Source: Epiperipatus broadwayi
Lineage: Eukaryota > Onychophora > Udeonychophora > Euonychophora > Peripatidae
Direction of reading: 5' to 3'
DNA length: 64,000 nucleotides
NCBI GenBank assembly: GCA_028023455.1
Contig: JAQFVV010000030.1
Coordinates: forward strand, 5,290,501-5,354,500
The notes below the pieces were generated by a model that searched no databases, was not told the DNA's origin, and worked only from the letters and a program-made list of their open reading frames with translations. The translations under genes were made by a program, and so were the position numbers. How positions within the stretch are numbered: position 1 is the stretch's first letter; every line of letters starts with the position of its first letter. Shown in pieces: positions 34,720 to 46,929 of the stretch.

Positions 34720-37680
34720 TATATAATCTATATCTAATAAATAAAAACATATTCTGTATAATCTATAGTTCACTTAGTCTTTAAAAGTTCCATTTATTTT
34801 TATCCTAGTGAAATCTTATAGACTTTTTTTTAAAAAAAAAGTTGAAAACCTGGAGCTTCAATTGTAAAATCGCAGAGGTATGCGAAGAATTAATCCTAGT
34901 AGAACAATAAATGCTGATGAAATTTTATCTTAAATTAATCCATTATTGTGATAAACTTTAAGAAAATCATATTTTTTTCATTTTTAAAGATGTGAATGAG
35001 ATAATTAGTAATTTCCTGAGAAGTGAAATTCGCTAAAGCTAGCCATTTCTTACAAAATTGTTTACAAAGGTAATTCCATTAATTTTAAAACTGATTTAAA
35101 ACCAATATCCAAATGCAGATAGGTCATAATTTTTTTAATATTTGCTGTAAACTGTAATACCAGACAACTTGAAATTTTCCATTCAATAACATCTTTAAAT
35201 TTCATTTTGTTGTGCATTTATCATGAACATTTTCCAGATGTTTTGTTTATTAATTAGGCAGTTGAGAAGCATGCATATAACATTTTAAAACATATTTAAA
35301 TAAAATAATTGTACTTTAATAAAATTAAATGTACAAATCATAATGTTAGGACAAGTGTTTATATTACAGATATTGAAGCTATATATGTGCACACATATAT
35401 ATACTTCATGTTCACATAAAAAATTATGAACAAAATTTAAGTTCAAAAATTTAATAATTTTTTATAAATAAAAATTAAATGTATATTGTAAATGCATAGA
35501 TAGGATATACAGTATCATTATAGTTATTTTGTGTTAAATGCAAAATATTTTCTAAAATTTAAAAAGATAATTGATTTTAAATTTAACTTAAAAGTGGTTT
35601 AAAGAAAAAGGTGGGTTTCTTTTAACAATATAAAAAAGATGGAAATGACACTCAAAAAAAAGTAATTAAAATACTTATAAACAGAGTGCTAGATTAAATT
35701 TTAGAAGTGATTAAAATAATTTAATTAAAATGGCTGTCATTCCCACTCAAAATAATATGCAAATAATATTGGTCAAGTAAACTCAAATCTCAGCGAAAGT
35801 AATGGAATTATCCATCCCCAACAAATCAAAGGGTCCAAACAACAAGGGGTTGGTTCAAATTATAAATAGTGCTCAAAATTATGTTAATGATTACCTTTCT
35901 AGTATTCCATTTTATTCTTCATTCATTAAGAATCCTATCTTTAGATTTTGAAAACTTACCCTCATTATTCAGTGTTCATTATTAAGATTATCTTTCTATG
36001 ATACTTAGATTGTGAAATCTTGCCATCATTGTTTTACATTCATTATTATCTTTATTATTCTATCTTGATCCTGCCAGTGATTATCATTGTCATTATTTTT
36101 ATTCTGCTTTAATTAATTTTTGTCTTCTAGTTCCACCACATCTACCATGCAAGAGTAGAGAAGCCATTATCTGCCTTGCTTTGTCAATCTAACATGCCAG
36201 GACAAAACTCAATGATGAGTCATATCATAGAAGCCATCAACAAAAGAAAGCATCTGAATATGTGTCTATGTATCCATCTTAGAAGAGGAAAAGGCTGATG
36301 TTCAGTGCTACAAAAAGAACCAGTTGCCAAACCAAGACTTACAATTGATTTCTGCATATTCAAAATGAATGGAAAATAGTGATTTACACCTTTATCCACT
36401 GTTGCTATGGTTTTAAGAATCAATTCCTCCAATATCTAGAAACTGAAGTTGAACTTTTGAAAGAATATTATAAACTTTCCAAGTAATCTTTAGTTAATTA
36501 TTGTCTCCTATTTAATGAAATATGTTAATAAATAGTTATTTATCTAATCTGTTTACAGCTATGGAAAGATATTGTAGTTTGTTTTATTTAAATATGCCAC
36601 AATTTAGTTTGAGCTCATGGTAATAAATTAGTTTATAAAAAGACAATTAGCTTGTAATCGCAATCTCTTGCCATGCTATTAAAAGGTGTATATTAGTTAA
36701 ATCGTTATTATCACTTTATTTAAAAGAAACAATATGTTAAAGCAATAAATGTATTAAATTATGAGTAAAGGGCAATCATGCTGCATAGACAAGCTAGATT
36801 AGAGTTCTATTAAGTAGGTGTAAGTTTTAGCTAATTAGTCTTGTATTTGAATTATTGTTGGTATGAATATGCAGCTGGTATCTGTCAATTCAGGTTATGA
36901 GTTAACATCTGATTCTTATTCTTATGTAACGTATTAGTATTGATGATTGTAATATCTTTTGCAACTGCTGATCTCTTACAATCTTTATCTGATCTAAAAC
37001 AGTGATGTGCCATAGATGATCAATTCCTACCATTTGCCATTCATTTTACTTTCATGCATATATAGTGATACATATGCGACTGCCGGTCACTGTATGCTAT
37101 ATATGCTGTAGAAGTTTAATCCCTACCATACGAATATAATCTCTATGTATGCATTCTTATATAACTATTGTAATACAGATGTGAATCCCTATATTTTATA
37201 TTATTTTATTTATTGTACTAATATCATAACCTGCTATTGATCACAACAATCAAAATAGTAAGATTAGCCGTAATTTATAAGCTTGTATCAGTTAGCATAA
37301 AAACAGCGCATATCAGAGTTGAAAGCAGTCAGGTGTCTATGCAAGAGATTGGAATCCATTCAAACAATTAATGTTAATAGTATTCTACATTAATAGCATC
37401 AATTATTTTAAACCTTTATACCATGTATACTGTGCATAATTAAAGTTAAATTAGTCTAATAAAATTTGGAAAGGTTTATTTACCTTAAATTAATTTTTAA
37501 ATTAATTAACCAAAGTCACGCCAGTGTGTCTTATGTTATATATGCATAATAAATGGTTTGTCTCATTATTTTTGGCAGTTTATAATTTTTATTTGCAATC
37601 AATAACTTAAGTAAGTTAGTTAAGAGTCTCTTGTTTTCTCCCTGACCTTAGTGGGCTATAAAAAAAATGTTGGTATTCTG
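34720..37680. other. Unassigned A+T-rich DNA
   Basis: No gene recognised. The segment 36130-36470 is less A+T-rich and has a 70-codon open frame on minus (36220-36432), but neither strand shows a domain I know. Confidence 0.4.
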
Positions 37681-37695
37681 TGATGTCAGAATGTG

Positions 37696-38731
37696 TTATT
37701 AAAACAGTCAAAACTTCATACAGTAGTGCCACTCAGTGCAAGTTAGAGTAATCAATGGATGCCAGAAGGCTTGTGCATAAAATCCCCATCTAGTGCCTAC
37801 TCATCCAATATCCCCAGACTAGTTTCTGGCGTGTGGCCTTCGTCAGTGAGGAGCTTTGGATCTGAGAGCACTGCATCTAGATCTTAGGATCTAATGCAAC
37901 CCTCCAGAAATCACCTTTTATCTCTACTTAACTACAAAACTGTGAGTCTTAAATTGAAAACACAATAATATTTTGAATCCAAGCTCATTAGTTTCTATAG
38001 TCATATAGGTCTGAACTCAGCTCAGTATCTATACATTTTGGTTATTTAATGACCATAGCCACCACTATCCTATTAGGCAGGATTGGTTTTAAGCAAATAA
38101 ACATCACATGGGCACCATTTCTTATGCTTGCTTATAGGTGTTATTTTATCCACAAGCCTTCTGGCATTCATTGATTACTCTGGCTTGCACTAAGTGGCAC
38201 TACTGTATGGAGAGTTTTGCCTCTTTTAATAACAGTTATAAGCAAGCATAAGAAATGGTGATCATGTGATGTTTATTGGCTTAAAACCAATCCTGCCTAA
38301 TAGGATAGTGATGGCTATGGTTATTAAAGAACCAAAGACACCAAAATGTATAGGTACTGAATTGAGTTCAGACCTATATGACTATATAACTTAATGGGCT
38401 TGGATTGAAAATATTGTGTTTTCACTTTAAGACTCATAGTTTTGTAGATAAGTCGAGATAAAATGTGGCTGCTGGAGGGTTGCATTGGATCCTAAAATCT
38501 AGATGCAGTGCTCTCAGATCCAAGGCTCCTCATTGACAAAGGCCACAAGCCAGAAACTAGTCTGGGGGATATTGAATGAGTAGGCACTAGATGGGGATTT
38601 CTTGCACAAGCCTTCTTGTATCAAATTGATTATTACTCTGGCTTGCACTGGGTGGCACTACTGTATGGAGAGTTTTGCCTGTTTTAATAACAGTTATAAG
38701 CAAGCATAAGAAAAAGTGATCATGTGATTTT
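37696..38731. mobile_element. 1,036-bp fold-back family B element
   Basis: Left arm from about 37696 to 38105 is repeated inverted from about 38270 to 38731: ttaaaacag(t/g)caaaact, catccaatatccccagactag, cttcgtcagtgaggagc, gatcttaggatctaatgcaacc, taggtctgaactcagctcag. The centre (about 38105-38275) holds another short head-to-head B fragment. Perfect 13-bp flanking repeats, ATGTCAGAATGTG, at 37683-37695 and 38732-38744. No protein-coding sequence; the small frame at 38587-38793 (-) is incidental. Confidence 0.88.
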
Positions 38732-38744
38732 ATGTCAGAATGTG

Positions 38745-39200
38745 GAAAGCACATGTGAATCACTCTCAAGTGATTTGCATGTGGGTTGTGCAATTCTAAC
38801 AGTTACAATATTTAGATAAACGATTTTTTTATTTACTTTTCTTGCAATAATTGAGATTTTATTTCAGATTTAAAATAACTTTATGTAAATATTTTAAAAT
38901 GGTATTCCCTTATATTTAAATATATCAGAGAAACATAAACATACATCCACACAGTTAATTATTACATTAAAAGTTTTTGTCACTATTTAGCAATATCATT
39001 ATGTGTACACTAATAGAAATATTGCTTTAACTGATTCTATTTTAACTAATCCACGTATATACAACATTATGCATTTTATTAGTATGTTTTTTTTTTTTTA
39101 ATGTATGTTTTTAGAAGTAAACCAAAATTGCTACAAGAATTTCGAATGCTATAAAAATACAGGGAGACATCTTGGATTTTGTCTTTTTTAATTTTGTTTG
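38745..39200. other. Unassigned A+T-rich DNA
   Basis: Nothing recognised. Confidence 0.4.
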
Positions 39201-40115
39201 ATATGGTTGAAACAGACAGATCGGAGAACCGATCTTCGTTTCATGTGTTTTCATGTACGGTAATTCAAACCACTGTTCGCCCGCAGTGAGGTTTTGTCTA
39301 TTTCAAATTATAATAAAATTTAGTTATGTATTTTATAGTTATAAATAAATATGTAAAGATCCCGTATATAAATGTCACAGACCACGAAATAATATTTGTG
39401 TGTGCGTGGTTTGTGAATTTATATCATTTAATTTAAAGTTTCAGTGCGGGCGTATTTGTTTTAAATTTTAGTTTTAAAATTGTATAAAGTCGTTTAAAAA
39501 TACTGATCAAAAATCACATTCCTTTGATCAGTGTTTTTAATTAAAATCTAATTGCACAAATGTACAAAGCAATTAAGTTGTATTCAAAATTAGTAAGGAA
39601 TTTTTATATGTAATTAATGTATCGATTTAAGAATAGCGTATAAAATTAAAAGATTGCTAGAAACAGATAATTGATTGTTGGTCAAGCTGAAAAGGAGGCG
39701 GAGCCTAAAACAAAAACAAGTCGGAAAGGGTCAGCAGTGGCAAATTCTAGAAAAAACTGACATTCTAACTTTGGTCGTGTTTGAGAGAGGTAGTCTCGAG
39801 ACAACACAGCAGTTAATAATAATTCAAATATCTTATTAAGAAGTTTACCAGTGAATCGCCATGTTCATGGGCTAATTGCCAGGAGCTGATCTCTGCCCGC
39901 CAATATGGATCCTCGTGCCGCTGTTTGATCATGTTTCATATACTTCAGAATTTCCAACTTCCAATCTCTAAATTAGCTATGCCTTACAAATAACTTTCAA
40001 AAATGCGCGCCTACGTTACAAGCCAAGCTGGATGAAGAAAAAGAGAACTTTGTTACATGAACTTTAATTTTCTTCCGTGCTTAATATTATTAATCAAGTG
40101 AATCATATGTAAGTC
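39201..40115 (+). promoter_or_regulatory. CpG-containing low-repeat segment, possible promoter/first exon
   Basis: Against a very A+T-rich background this stretch has many CpG dinucleotides (ttcgcccgcagtg, tgcgggcgta, tctcgagaca, gcgcgcctacg) and ggaggcggagcc near 39695. No named repeat overlaps it. A consensus splice donor, GTAAGT, is at 40109-40114. I infer a possible transcription start and noncoding first exon on +. A solo LTR is the main alternative. There is no direct evidence for transcription. Confidence 0.3.
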
Positions 40116-40950
40116 TTTATATCATTTATAATGCTATTATTTAACCTGTCAGTAAATTTTCTTTTCTTTTTAACCCTCTGCTCTAGTCTTTAGAAATAAT
40201 TTATAACATTTGTAATTAATCGTAATAATCATTTAAATGAATGCATTTATATTGTTTTGTGTATTGCTTATTCCATAAACAAACGATGCCAATAGTAAAC
40301 TAGTGTACTATAACGATCAAGTTATTTTAAAAGTAATCCCACTTTCTGAATTAAATATTCTTTCACATTCCGAGTTAGTAAATGTTAAATCACTTTATTA
40401 TTCTATGTTAAGTTGTTATAAAATTACAATCTAAGTTTCAATCTTAAATATATATATAATAGTTTCAAAGTGTTCATTAATGTTATGTATAATATGAGGA
40501 ATAATTCACTGAATAATTTGATACTATCGCTACCGCCTGTCGACCCGAAGGGTTAGAGTTTCAGAGTAAATTTAACTAATTATTGTTCTCACCGTCAGTT
40601 TAATTTCGCTATGTTTTTATTGGGATCAGGATCTCAGCCTGTAGCGTAGAAACAGACAAATAGTTTCCAGGTTTTATATAATTTCTTTTAAAAATCCGCT
40701 TCAAGTATTCGTCCTTCGTCTGTGGCAATGCCTTCCTTTCGCTGAAGTTAGCGTCTCGCCATTCTACCATTGGGGAATGAAAGCAGTTTTCTTTCCCGGT
40801 AATCTCTTGGATCACCGGGGTTCGAAATGATCCCGGCTGGTTGTCGTGTCCCGGAACTACTTGGGGGCATTAAGCCTTGTCAAAGTACAAGCCGCCCGGT
40901 ATTCCGTTAATGCACCGCAATTGATTACTGTAGGGCTCTTGAATATAGGC
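40116..40950. other. CpG-containing segment of unknown type
   Basis: The interval 40530-40930 is C+G-richer than its surroundings. On the minus strand a TATA-like atataaaacc near 40671-40680 precedes an AATAAA near 40616-40622, as in an LTR R region. This fits LTR-derived DNA, but no partner LTR or coding part was found. The 68-codon frame at 40609-40815 (-) is unrecognised. Confidence 0.3.
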
Positions 40951-41070
40951 AACCACCAGTTCATCTATTTTCCACGTCGTATTTATATAAAACCACCAGT
41001 TCATCTATCTTCCACGTCGTATTTATATAAAACCACCAGTTCACCTATCTCTTATGTCGTATTTATATAA
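40951..41070 (+). repeat. Three tandem 40-bp units, each with a TATA-like box
   Basis: Units 40951-40990, 40991-41030 and 41031-41070 all begin aaccaccagttca and end cgtatttatataa. Each unit contains tttatataaaacc across its junction with the next. Downstream, near 41112, lies an AATAAA. Confidence 0.93.
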
Positions 41071-41300
41071 AACCATCTCCACTGTTCGTCTACGTTCCGG
41101 CTCGAGCCTATTCAAATAAAATAAGTAAACAAAAATCTTTAGATAAATATTTTTTCCAATGCTCTAATACTCTGATTCTCTTAACCACCTGTCAATTATT
41201 TAACTACCCAGCTATTGGCATGAGTTTGTTCATTAAATAAAACGTTCACTAAAGACTAGTAGCCAAATACAAGAGGATTTATGAAGTCTTACCGTACTGT

Positions 41301-41409
41301 ATAACACTATATTTATATGCTGTATATTTCTATTATATAACACTATATTCATGTGCTTTCTATTTGTCTTATTTAACACTATATTTATATGCTTTATATT
41401 TTGCTTATT
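41301..41409. repeat. Three tandem units of about 36 bp
   Basis: Starts at about 41301, 41337 and 41373, each beginning (a/t)taacactatatt(t/c)at followed by gct(g/t)t. Units differ by several bases. Confidence 0.8.
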
Positions 41410-42860
41410 AAACACTTTATTTAATCTTAATCTTTGTGTCCTCCACCTTATTACTCTCTAAGTTTATTTAGCCACTTTCTGTCTGTATTGGCAACTTAAA
41501 TATATACGTTACATGAATGACCGTTCCAATATCTATAGTCTAACAAACCTATATATCATTAACTGTAAGAATTTAGTCCATGTTCTAAGCTGAGCTAGAA
41601 AAGGGATAACCCTGTGCTGGTGTAAAGTCATCATCGGTTGGTCATGCCGGGGTTTGGGTTTGAATTCAGTTGGCGTTTTGGGAATTTATTCTTAAACGTG
41701 GACTGGGTTTGAACTCGGGTACTGTGTATGAGTAAGCGTGGTGGATTTATACCGGTACATGGTGAATTTAAGGTTATTTTTATAATAAGCCAATAAAGAT
41801 TTTTGAAGTTGTGTTTATTATTATTTTACAAATACCAAATAAGCATCACAATATATATATATATTGAAACAGATATACTGTTCCACCTATATATATTCAA
41901 AAGACCCCCCCCCCCATTTAAAAAAGACTAGCATGATTTGATCAAATTAAAAAAGAAATAAAGCAAAAAGTTTATAGTTAAAAGAAAATCATTATTGATT
42001 TTATAGTTTCAAATTACGATGTAAATAAAAGCTGGCATTTATTAAAAAGATTACATTTTTAATTTTTGGAAAGATGTTTTCGAGCTTGAGGCAGTCTTAA
42101 TAAATTGAAAAACATGGCTTAATCCTCATGCTTTCTTATCTATCCCGCTAAAAAGTAGATTATCCAATCATTATGAAGAGAAAGGCAATTGGACTTAAAT
42201 GAGAGTTGTGGGATGACTAGGATACATGGGCTGAACTGCTTAATCAATCCAAGAATCAGATATATATAGTCAAGTTGGAAGTTCAGAGGCATATTAGATA
42301 GATTTTTAAAAAGTTTTTTCAGAGATTTTTAGGAGATCAAATAGTCATTTTTTTTCAAAGAGATATTTTTCAAGTAGCTGTTAAAGAAGAATTTTGAAAA
42401 AAAAGATTTCAATTTTAAAAAGATATTAAGAGCAGTTAAAGAACCTCTATTAATGATGGAAAAAGAAAACATTATTAAGGAAAACATAACGATGGAAACA
42501 GTAACAGCTTTTCTCTTTATTCTAAGCCATAGTCCTCCAAGATTTGCCTGGATAGACATCATAGAAAGGAAATAATGCCATTCAGCTGAAACGTGATGCC
42601 CCTTTTGAAGGCAGTCACATCATGGATATGAAGAAAAACTGGATAAATGAAGGTAATGATTTTATAAAAATATTCGATACTATGTGCGTTATAAAAGACA
42701 AGACAAAATGTCTTTCTCAAGCTAAAATTATGTTTTTAAAAGATAAACAAAACGTCTTTATTATAAATAAAATAAAAATTATGAATAAATGTAGCTGCAT
42801 GAAAATACATTTGTTACTGGAAAATTATAAATGAAACTAAAATTATGAAAATCGTTTATT
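41410..42860. other. Unassigned DNA
   Basis: Includes a G-rich non-repetitive piece at 41580-41770 and a C11 run at about 41906-41916. No gene recognised; the frames at 42329-42562 (-) and 42622-42834 (+) show no domain. Confidence 0.4.
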
Positions 42861-42867
42861 ATTGATA

Positions 42868-42942
42868 AAGTATAAACGAAACCAGATCAACTCATATTTA
42901 AAATAATAAAGTATAAATGAAACTTCAGATCAACTCATATTT
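42868..42942. repeat. Short tandem duplication
   Basis: aaagtataaacgaaaccagatcaactcatattt is followed after about 8 bases by a near copy with aaatgaaacttcagatcaactcatattt. Confidence 0.75.
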
Positions 42943-43133
42943 GGAAACATACATCTGTGGCAGACTAAACAATAATATTTATGATAGATTAACTAACTTA
43001 AAATTAACTGGAACTTTGAATTAGATGTAAAATATAAATTGTTAAAGAACTTGCATTCTTTAATTCATATTGTCCTATTATTGGATACATACCAAGATGC
43101 ACAATGGACTGTAAATAAACTATTTGTGAATTA

Positions 43134-43440
43134 AGTGAAACTCTGAATTAAATATAATGCTAGCAGTTATCTTCATTATTATATCTGTAAAGGATATCTA
43201 CATACAAGAATAATTAAACCACATTACATGTGACTACTATCTAAAATACTACAAACAAAATTTAAGAGGAACTGAATTAAATACAATGCTATTAGTTAGC
43301 TTCATTATTATATCTGTAAAGGATATATTCATACATGAATAACTTAAATCACATTACATGTGAATAGAACCTAAAATAATACAAATCACAATTAAGTGGA
43401 ACTCTGAATTAAGTGCTATTAGTTGCCTTCATTATTCTCT
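43134..43440. repeat. Tandem repeat of about 131 bp, 2.3 copies
   Basis: Copies start near 43134, 43267 and 43396 (the last partial). Shared blocks: actgaattaaatacaatgct, cttcattattatatctgtaaaggatat, cacattacatgtga. No ORF. Confidence 0.85.
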
Positions 43441-44335
43441 GTTGTTTTAATACATCACACTTCTCTCTGTGAACTAACTAAATGATTAAAGATGTAAACT
43501 GTTGAAGAACTTTTGAGAGAGGGACTTTATTATACTCTCAACAGATTACATTCTCTAAGCCATCTAAAATGTTATTGGAAGTAGGCCTAAGAGATACAGG
43601 GACTGTCAATGAAATATTTTGCTTGATGGACATTTATTTAAACCTGTTATTAAATAAAATTATTGTTATTTAAAATTAATTTTAGTTATCCAGTTGTTCA
43701 ATTCTATTTTGTTTTTATTACATCACTCATCATTCAGTGCACTTGTTCATGAGAATCTCATGCCTCCTGAGCTATGTCTGGCATAACTAGACCCAGATAA
43801 GTCAGGTTGTAATGAGATGGAACTCTAGTGGTGCCGTTTGGAAAACCAAACACAGAAATTTCTAGATGATTCCAGCCTCTATGGTGCTACATCCTCTGAT
43901 GAGCAGGAAATATTGTTGTAGGGGGGGGGGGTAACATCTGCATTGGGGAATACCAATCGATAGTTCCTTCCTGCAACATGCTCATCAGGAAATTGTTACA
44001 ACCAAGGTAATAAAGGGGTTGTATGTATGGGTCCGGTTACAATATATATGTAAATGGCATGGACATTAATAATAAAATGCACTGTTCAATTTTTGCATCA
44101 CATAGTATTGTGATTTGAAATATGGATCATGTAAATCCAGTATAAGAATTTATAACTGAGAATATCATAAGAGATTAACAAACCGTAGAAAATTATAATT
44201 GACAAATCATGTCAATTAAGTGATTATTTATTTTAATATGTTTATATTTCTTTACTTTGTAGAAGTAATGAATCAAGTCACATGAATTAATATTTGTAAC
44301 AAGAAAAATAAGTATATTCTTAATTCTGTACCGTT
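43441..44335. other. Unassigned DNA
   Basis: Holds a G10-11 run at about 43921-43931. Around it ctgatgagcaggaaat... and an inverted gctcatcaggaaattg (about 43899-43915 and 43980-43996) form an inverted pair. Identity unknown. Confidence 0.4.
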
Positions 44336-45180
44336 TTTTTGCCCATCTTGTATAACGGTCGGGGATGATGATGAAATAACCAGTCTTACCGCATCTGCCG
44401 ACAGAGCGCCACTAGGCTACTTTGAACCTAAAAAATTTATAAAGTCGACAGATAAATGCTGTTAAGATCACGGCCGTCAGCCCTAGTCACTAGCTCAAGT
44501 AGACACAGAAACATATATTTAGTAAAATATATTTTTAATAATAAATAATAATAAAGGCAATCACTGTCAGTATTAATAACACACAAAAAAGATTTTATTT
44601 ACGTATATAATTAATAACGCACAAACTTTTAAAAAATAATTTTTATAACACAGGAAGAAATTTGTTTTATTCTGTTTCATTATTATTTTATTTGTTTTTA
44701 ACTTAATTTTAGAAATGTTGAGTATAGATGAGCTACCCAGACCACGCACCTAAAAGACTTTCAAACAATTGATTCCGGGCTAAAAGTCCGCAGCCACACC
44801 AATGCTCGCTTCCAAATATATATCAGCAACCAATGCAATATGAACATGTTAGCATAGAATCACGCGACAGGAATGTGCATCTGAACAACGTGATATTATT
44901 GGAGAAAATATGAGCTTCAACCAGTATAGGAATGTGCTTCTATCTGGCGAAGGAATCATGTATGTAATAATAAGAGAAATATGCTGCATATGGATGACAG
45001 AGTGGTCTTATCTTGCCGACTTTATCTTCTCAATCCATAGAACTGGAATGGGTCAATGGCGCAGGAAATACCTCTGCAACCATTTCAACGATATGACTAC
45101 CTCTCTTTGGGGTCATGCATTCAGTTGGACTCGTAGCCCTAGGTGCTAACACACTTCACATTACATTGATATAAACGTCC
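44336..45180. other. CpG-containing segment of unknown type
   Basis: C+G-richer than its neighbours (ctgccgacagagcgccactagg near 44397, gattccgggctaaaagtccgc near 44771, tagccctaggtgctaac near 45134). An open frame at 44910-45149 (+) has 79 codons and no domain I recognise. It could be LTR or untranslated-region DNA of a retrotransposon, or a host promoter. No LTR partner was found. Confidence 0.3.
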
Positions 45181-45760
45181 ATAAATCTCTCCACCAGCAT
45201 TGACACAACTACGAAACAAATAGTCCGAAATCAAAACCCTCTTTAAAAGTAATTTATTTAAACTAGTCTAGCAGCTATCTACACTCAACTAACATTTAAA
45301 TCATTTTATTAATTTAATTCAAAACAAAAATCTTTAGTTTAATTAAGGTTTTAAAATCATTTTTAAGATGACATTTATATTTTAACTTATTTTTTTACTG
45401 CAAATTTATATAACCTGCTTTTCTTTTTAAATTTAATAATGCACAAATAACGATGTGTTTCTATTTTTAAATTTAAGTTTGCAATCGCAAACCCCTACCC
45501 TATTACAAACAGATATTAATTAAACATGAATAAACAAAAATAAAATACACTACATTTTTTTTTTTAAAAAAAAGATTACGTTGAAAACTTTAGCTAAGAG
45601 TTTAAAATCGCAAAGTTTATAGAAAGATAAAAGTTCAGGCTGGCTCAGAAAGAGAAAGTCTATTATTCATTTTAAGATAGATAAAGTTCTAAGATTTTAA
45701 ATTTAATAGTTTATATTTCATTTTATCTTTTATAAATTATACTTTCCTTTATCCGTGCTC
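45181..45760. other. Unassigned A+T-rich DNA
   Basis: Nothing recognised. Confidence 0.4.
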
Positions 45761-45977
45761 GTTCCGTTGCAACGAAGATCTATGAAGACTTATGATGATG
45801 TCTGAAGCATTTATGCTGGTTTCTGAAGATGGGATCCGTGGTTCGATCCTGGGATCCATGGAGATGAAAGCTGCCTTCGGCCGGCTGTACCGAAGGAAGC
45901 ACGATGAAGCTGATTACATCTTGGGTGACGGCGAGCTTTTTAAATTTTTATTTCTACTTTCAGCAAATACAATTTGA
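45761..45977 (+). other. Small non-A+T island with an open frame
   Basis: The stretch is balanced in composition, with a hairpin-like ccttcggccggctgtaccgaagg near 45870-45892. The 61-codon frame at 45792-45977 is open across the island but has no known domain. It could be an exon, an LTR piece or chance. Confidence 0.25.
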
Positions 45978-46477
45978 ATTAAAATTTTAATTTTCTAATT
46001 CTCCAACTCCCCAACTAATTATCATTTTGGTTTTTCCTTTTATACTCCCCAGGCACCTTATCTCTGGAATGCACGGATTCATCAAACATATTTCATTATT
46101 TATATTTTATTGGTTTATTCTTTGTGTCCAAGATGAGCTTTTGGGTTTTCCACTGAGGTCTGTGTCTCTATCTCTGGGTGGGAACTCTTATCTATTTCGT
46201 AATCATTTCTGTAATTGTGATTTTGCCTCAATGATCTGTTTGTAATTTTTTTATAATTAAAAAAATCTTCGCTATTATTAAAAAAGTTTTTATTATATAT
46301 TTTATTTAAAGATTAGAATCCTTGCTTCGATTCTATAACTTATTTATTTTTTTAAAGCTTATTTTAATGTTTAAATCAATCTAACATATTAATAATTAAT
46401 AATTCGTTATTTGTGCATTTTGACAGTTTGTTTTTAATTCTGTATTAGATAAAAAAAACATTACTATTAAAATTTGA

Positions 46478-46504
46478 ATGTAACGCATATATATATCCCG
46501 TTAC
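46478..46504. repeat. 27-bp near-palindrome
   Basis: tgtaacgcatatatatatcccgttaca pairs end to end except at the centre and one internal position. The TGTAACG/CGTTACA ends resemble transposon or LTR termini, but no element was delimited. Confidence 0.7.
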
Positions 46505-46569
46505 ACTTGTATGGCATCCTCATGTCTTGCTTACTGCCCGCCCTGCCTTATATAATCAAAAAGAAAAAA

Positions 46570-46925
46570 ATATATATTTACCTTAAAAAATTATTCCCTC
46601 TAACAACTCACATTTTCTTTATACAAAATTATGCTTTATTAAGAAAAAAAACTCCAATCTATTTTTCTATGATTATTTAATATTACATTTCTTCCTCCTT
46701 AATCACCAATTATTTATCTCATCATTAAACTTTATCTTAATTTTTTTTTTACTTAATATATTAACAAATCTATTTTATTTTTTCAACTAAAAATCTATTC
46801 ATAGAGTAGAACTTGATAATTAAATAATTATAGGGAATTAGAGTGGAGTTTTTTTTAAAGGATGATTTTGTATAAAGGAAATGTGAGTTGTTAGAGAGAA
46901 TGGTTTTTTAAAGTAAATATGTTTT
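46570..46925. repeat. Inverted repeat with about 110-bp arms
   Basis: The block at about 46575-46690 (cctctaacaactcacatttt, ctttatacaaaat, aaaaactccaatctatt) is repeated inverted at about 46795-46920 (acaaaat becomes attttgt; agagtggagtttttt; gtgagttgttagag). Between lies about 100 bp of A+T-rich DNA. MITE-like. Confidence 0.75.
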
Positions 46926-46929
46926 TTAT

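Noticed and set aside
36220-36432. 70-codon frame on -, considered as a retroelement gag or pol piece
   Set aside because: Neither strand gave a motif that I could name.
40609-40815. 68-codon frame on - in the CpG-rich area
   Set aside because: Unrecognised; the TATA-AATAAA spacing hints at LTR rather than protein, but the evidence is thin.
43895-44000. CTGATGAG...GAAA near 43898, considered as a hammerhead ribozyme
   Set aside because: No stem II can form between CTGATGA and the nearby GAAA, so the resemblance is by chance.
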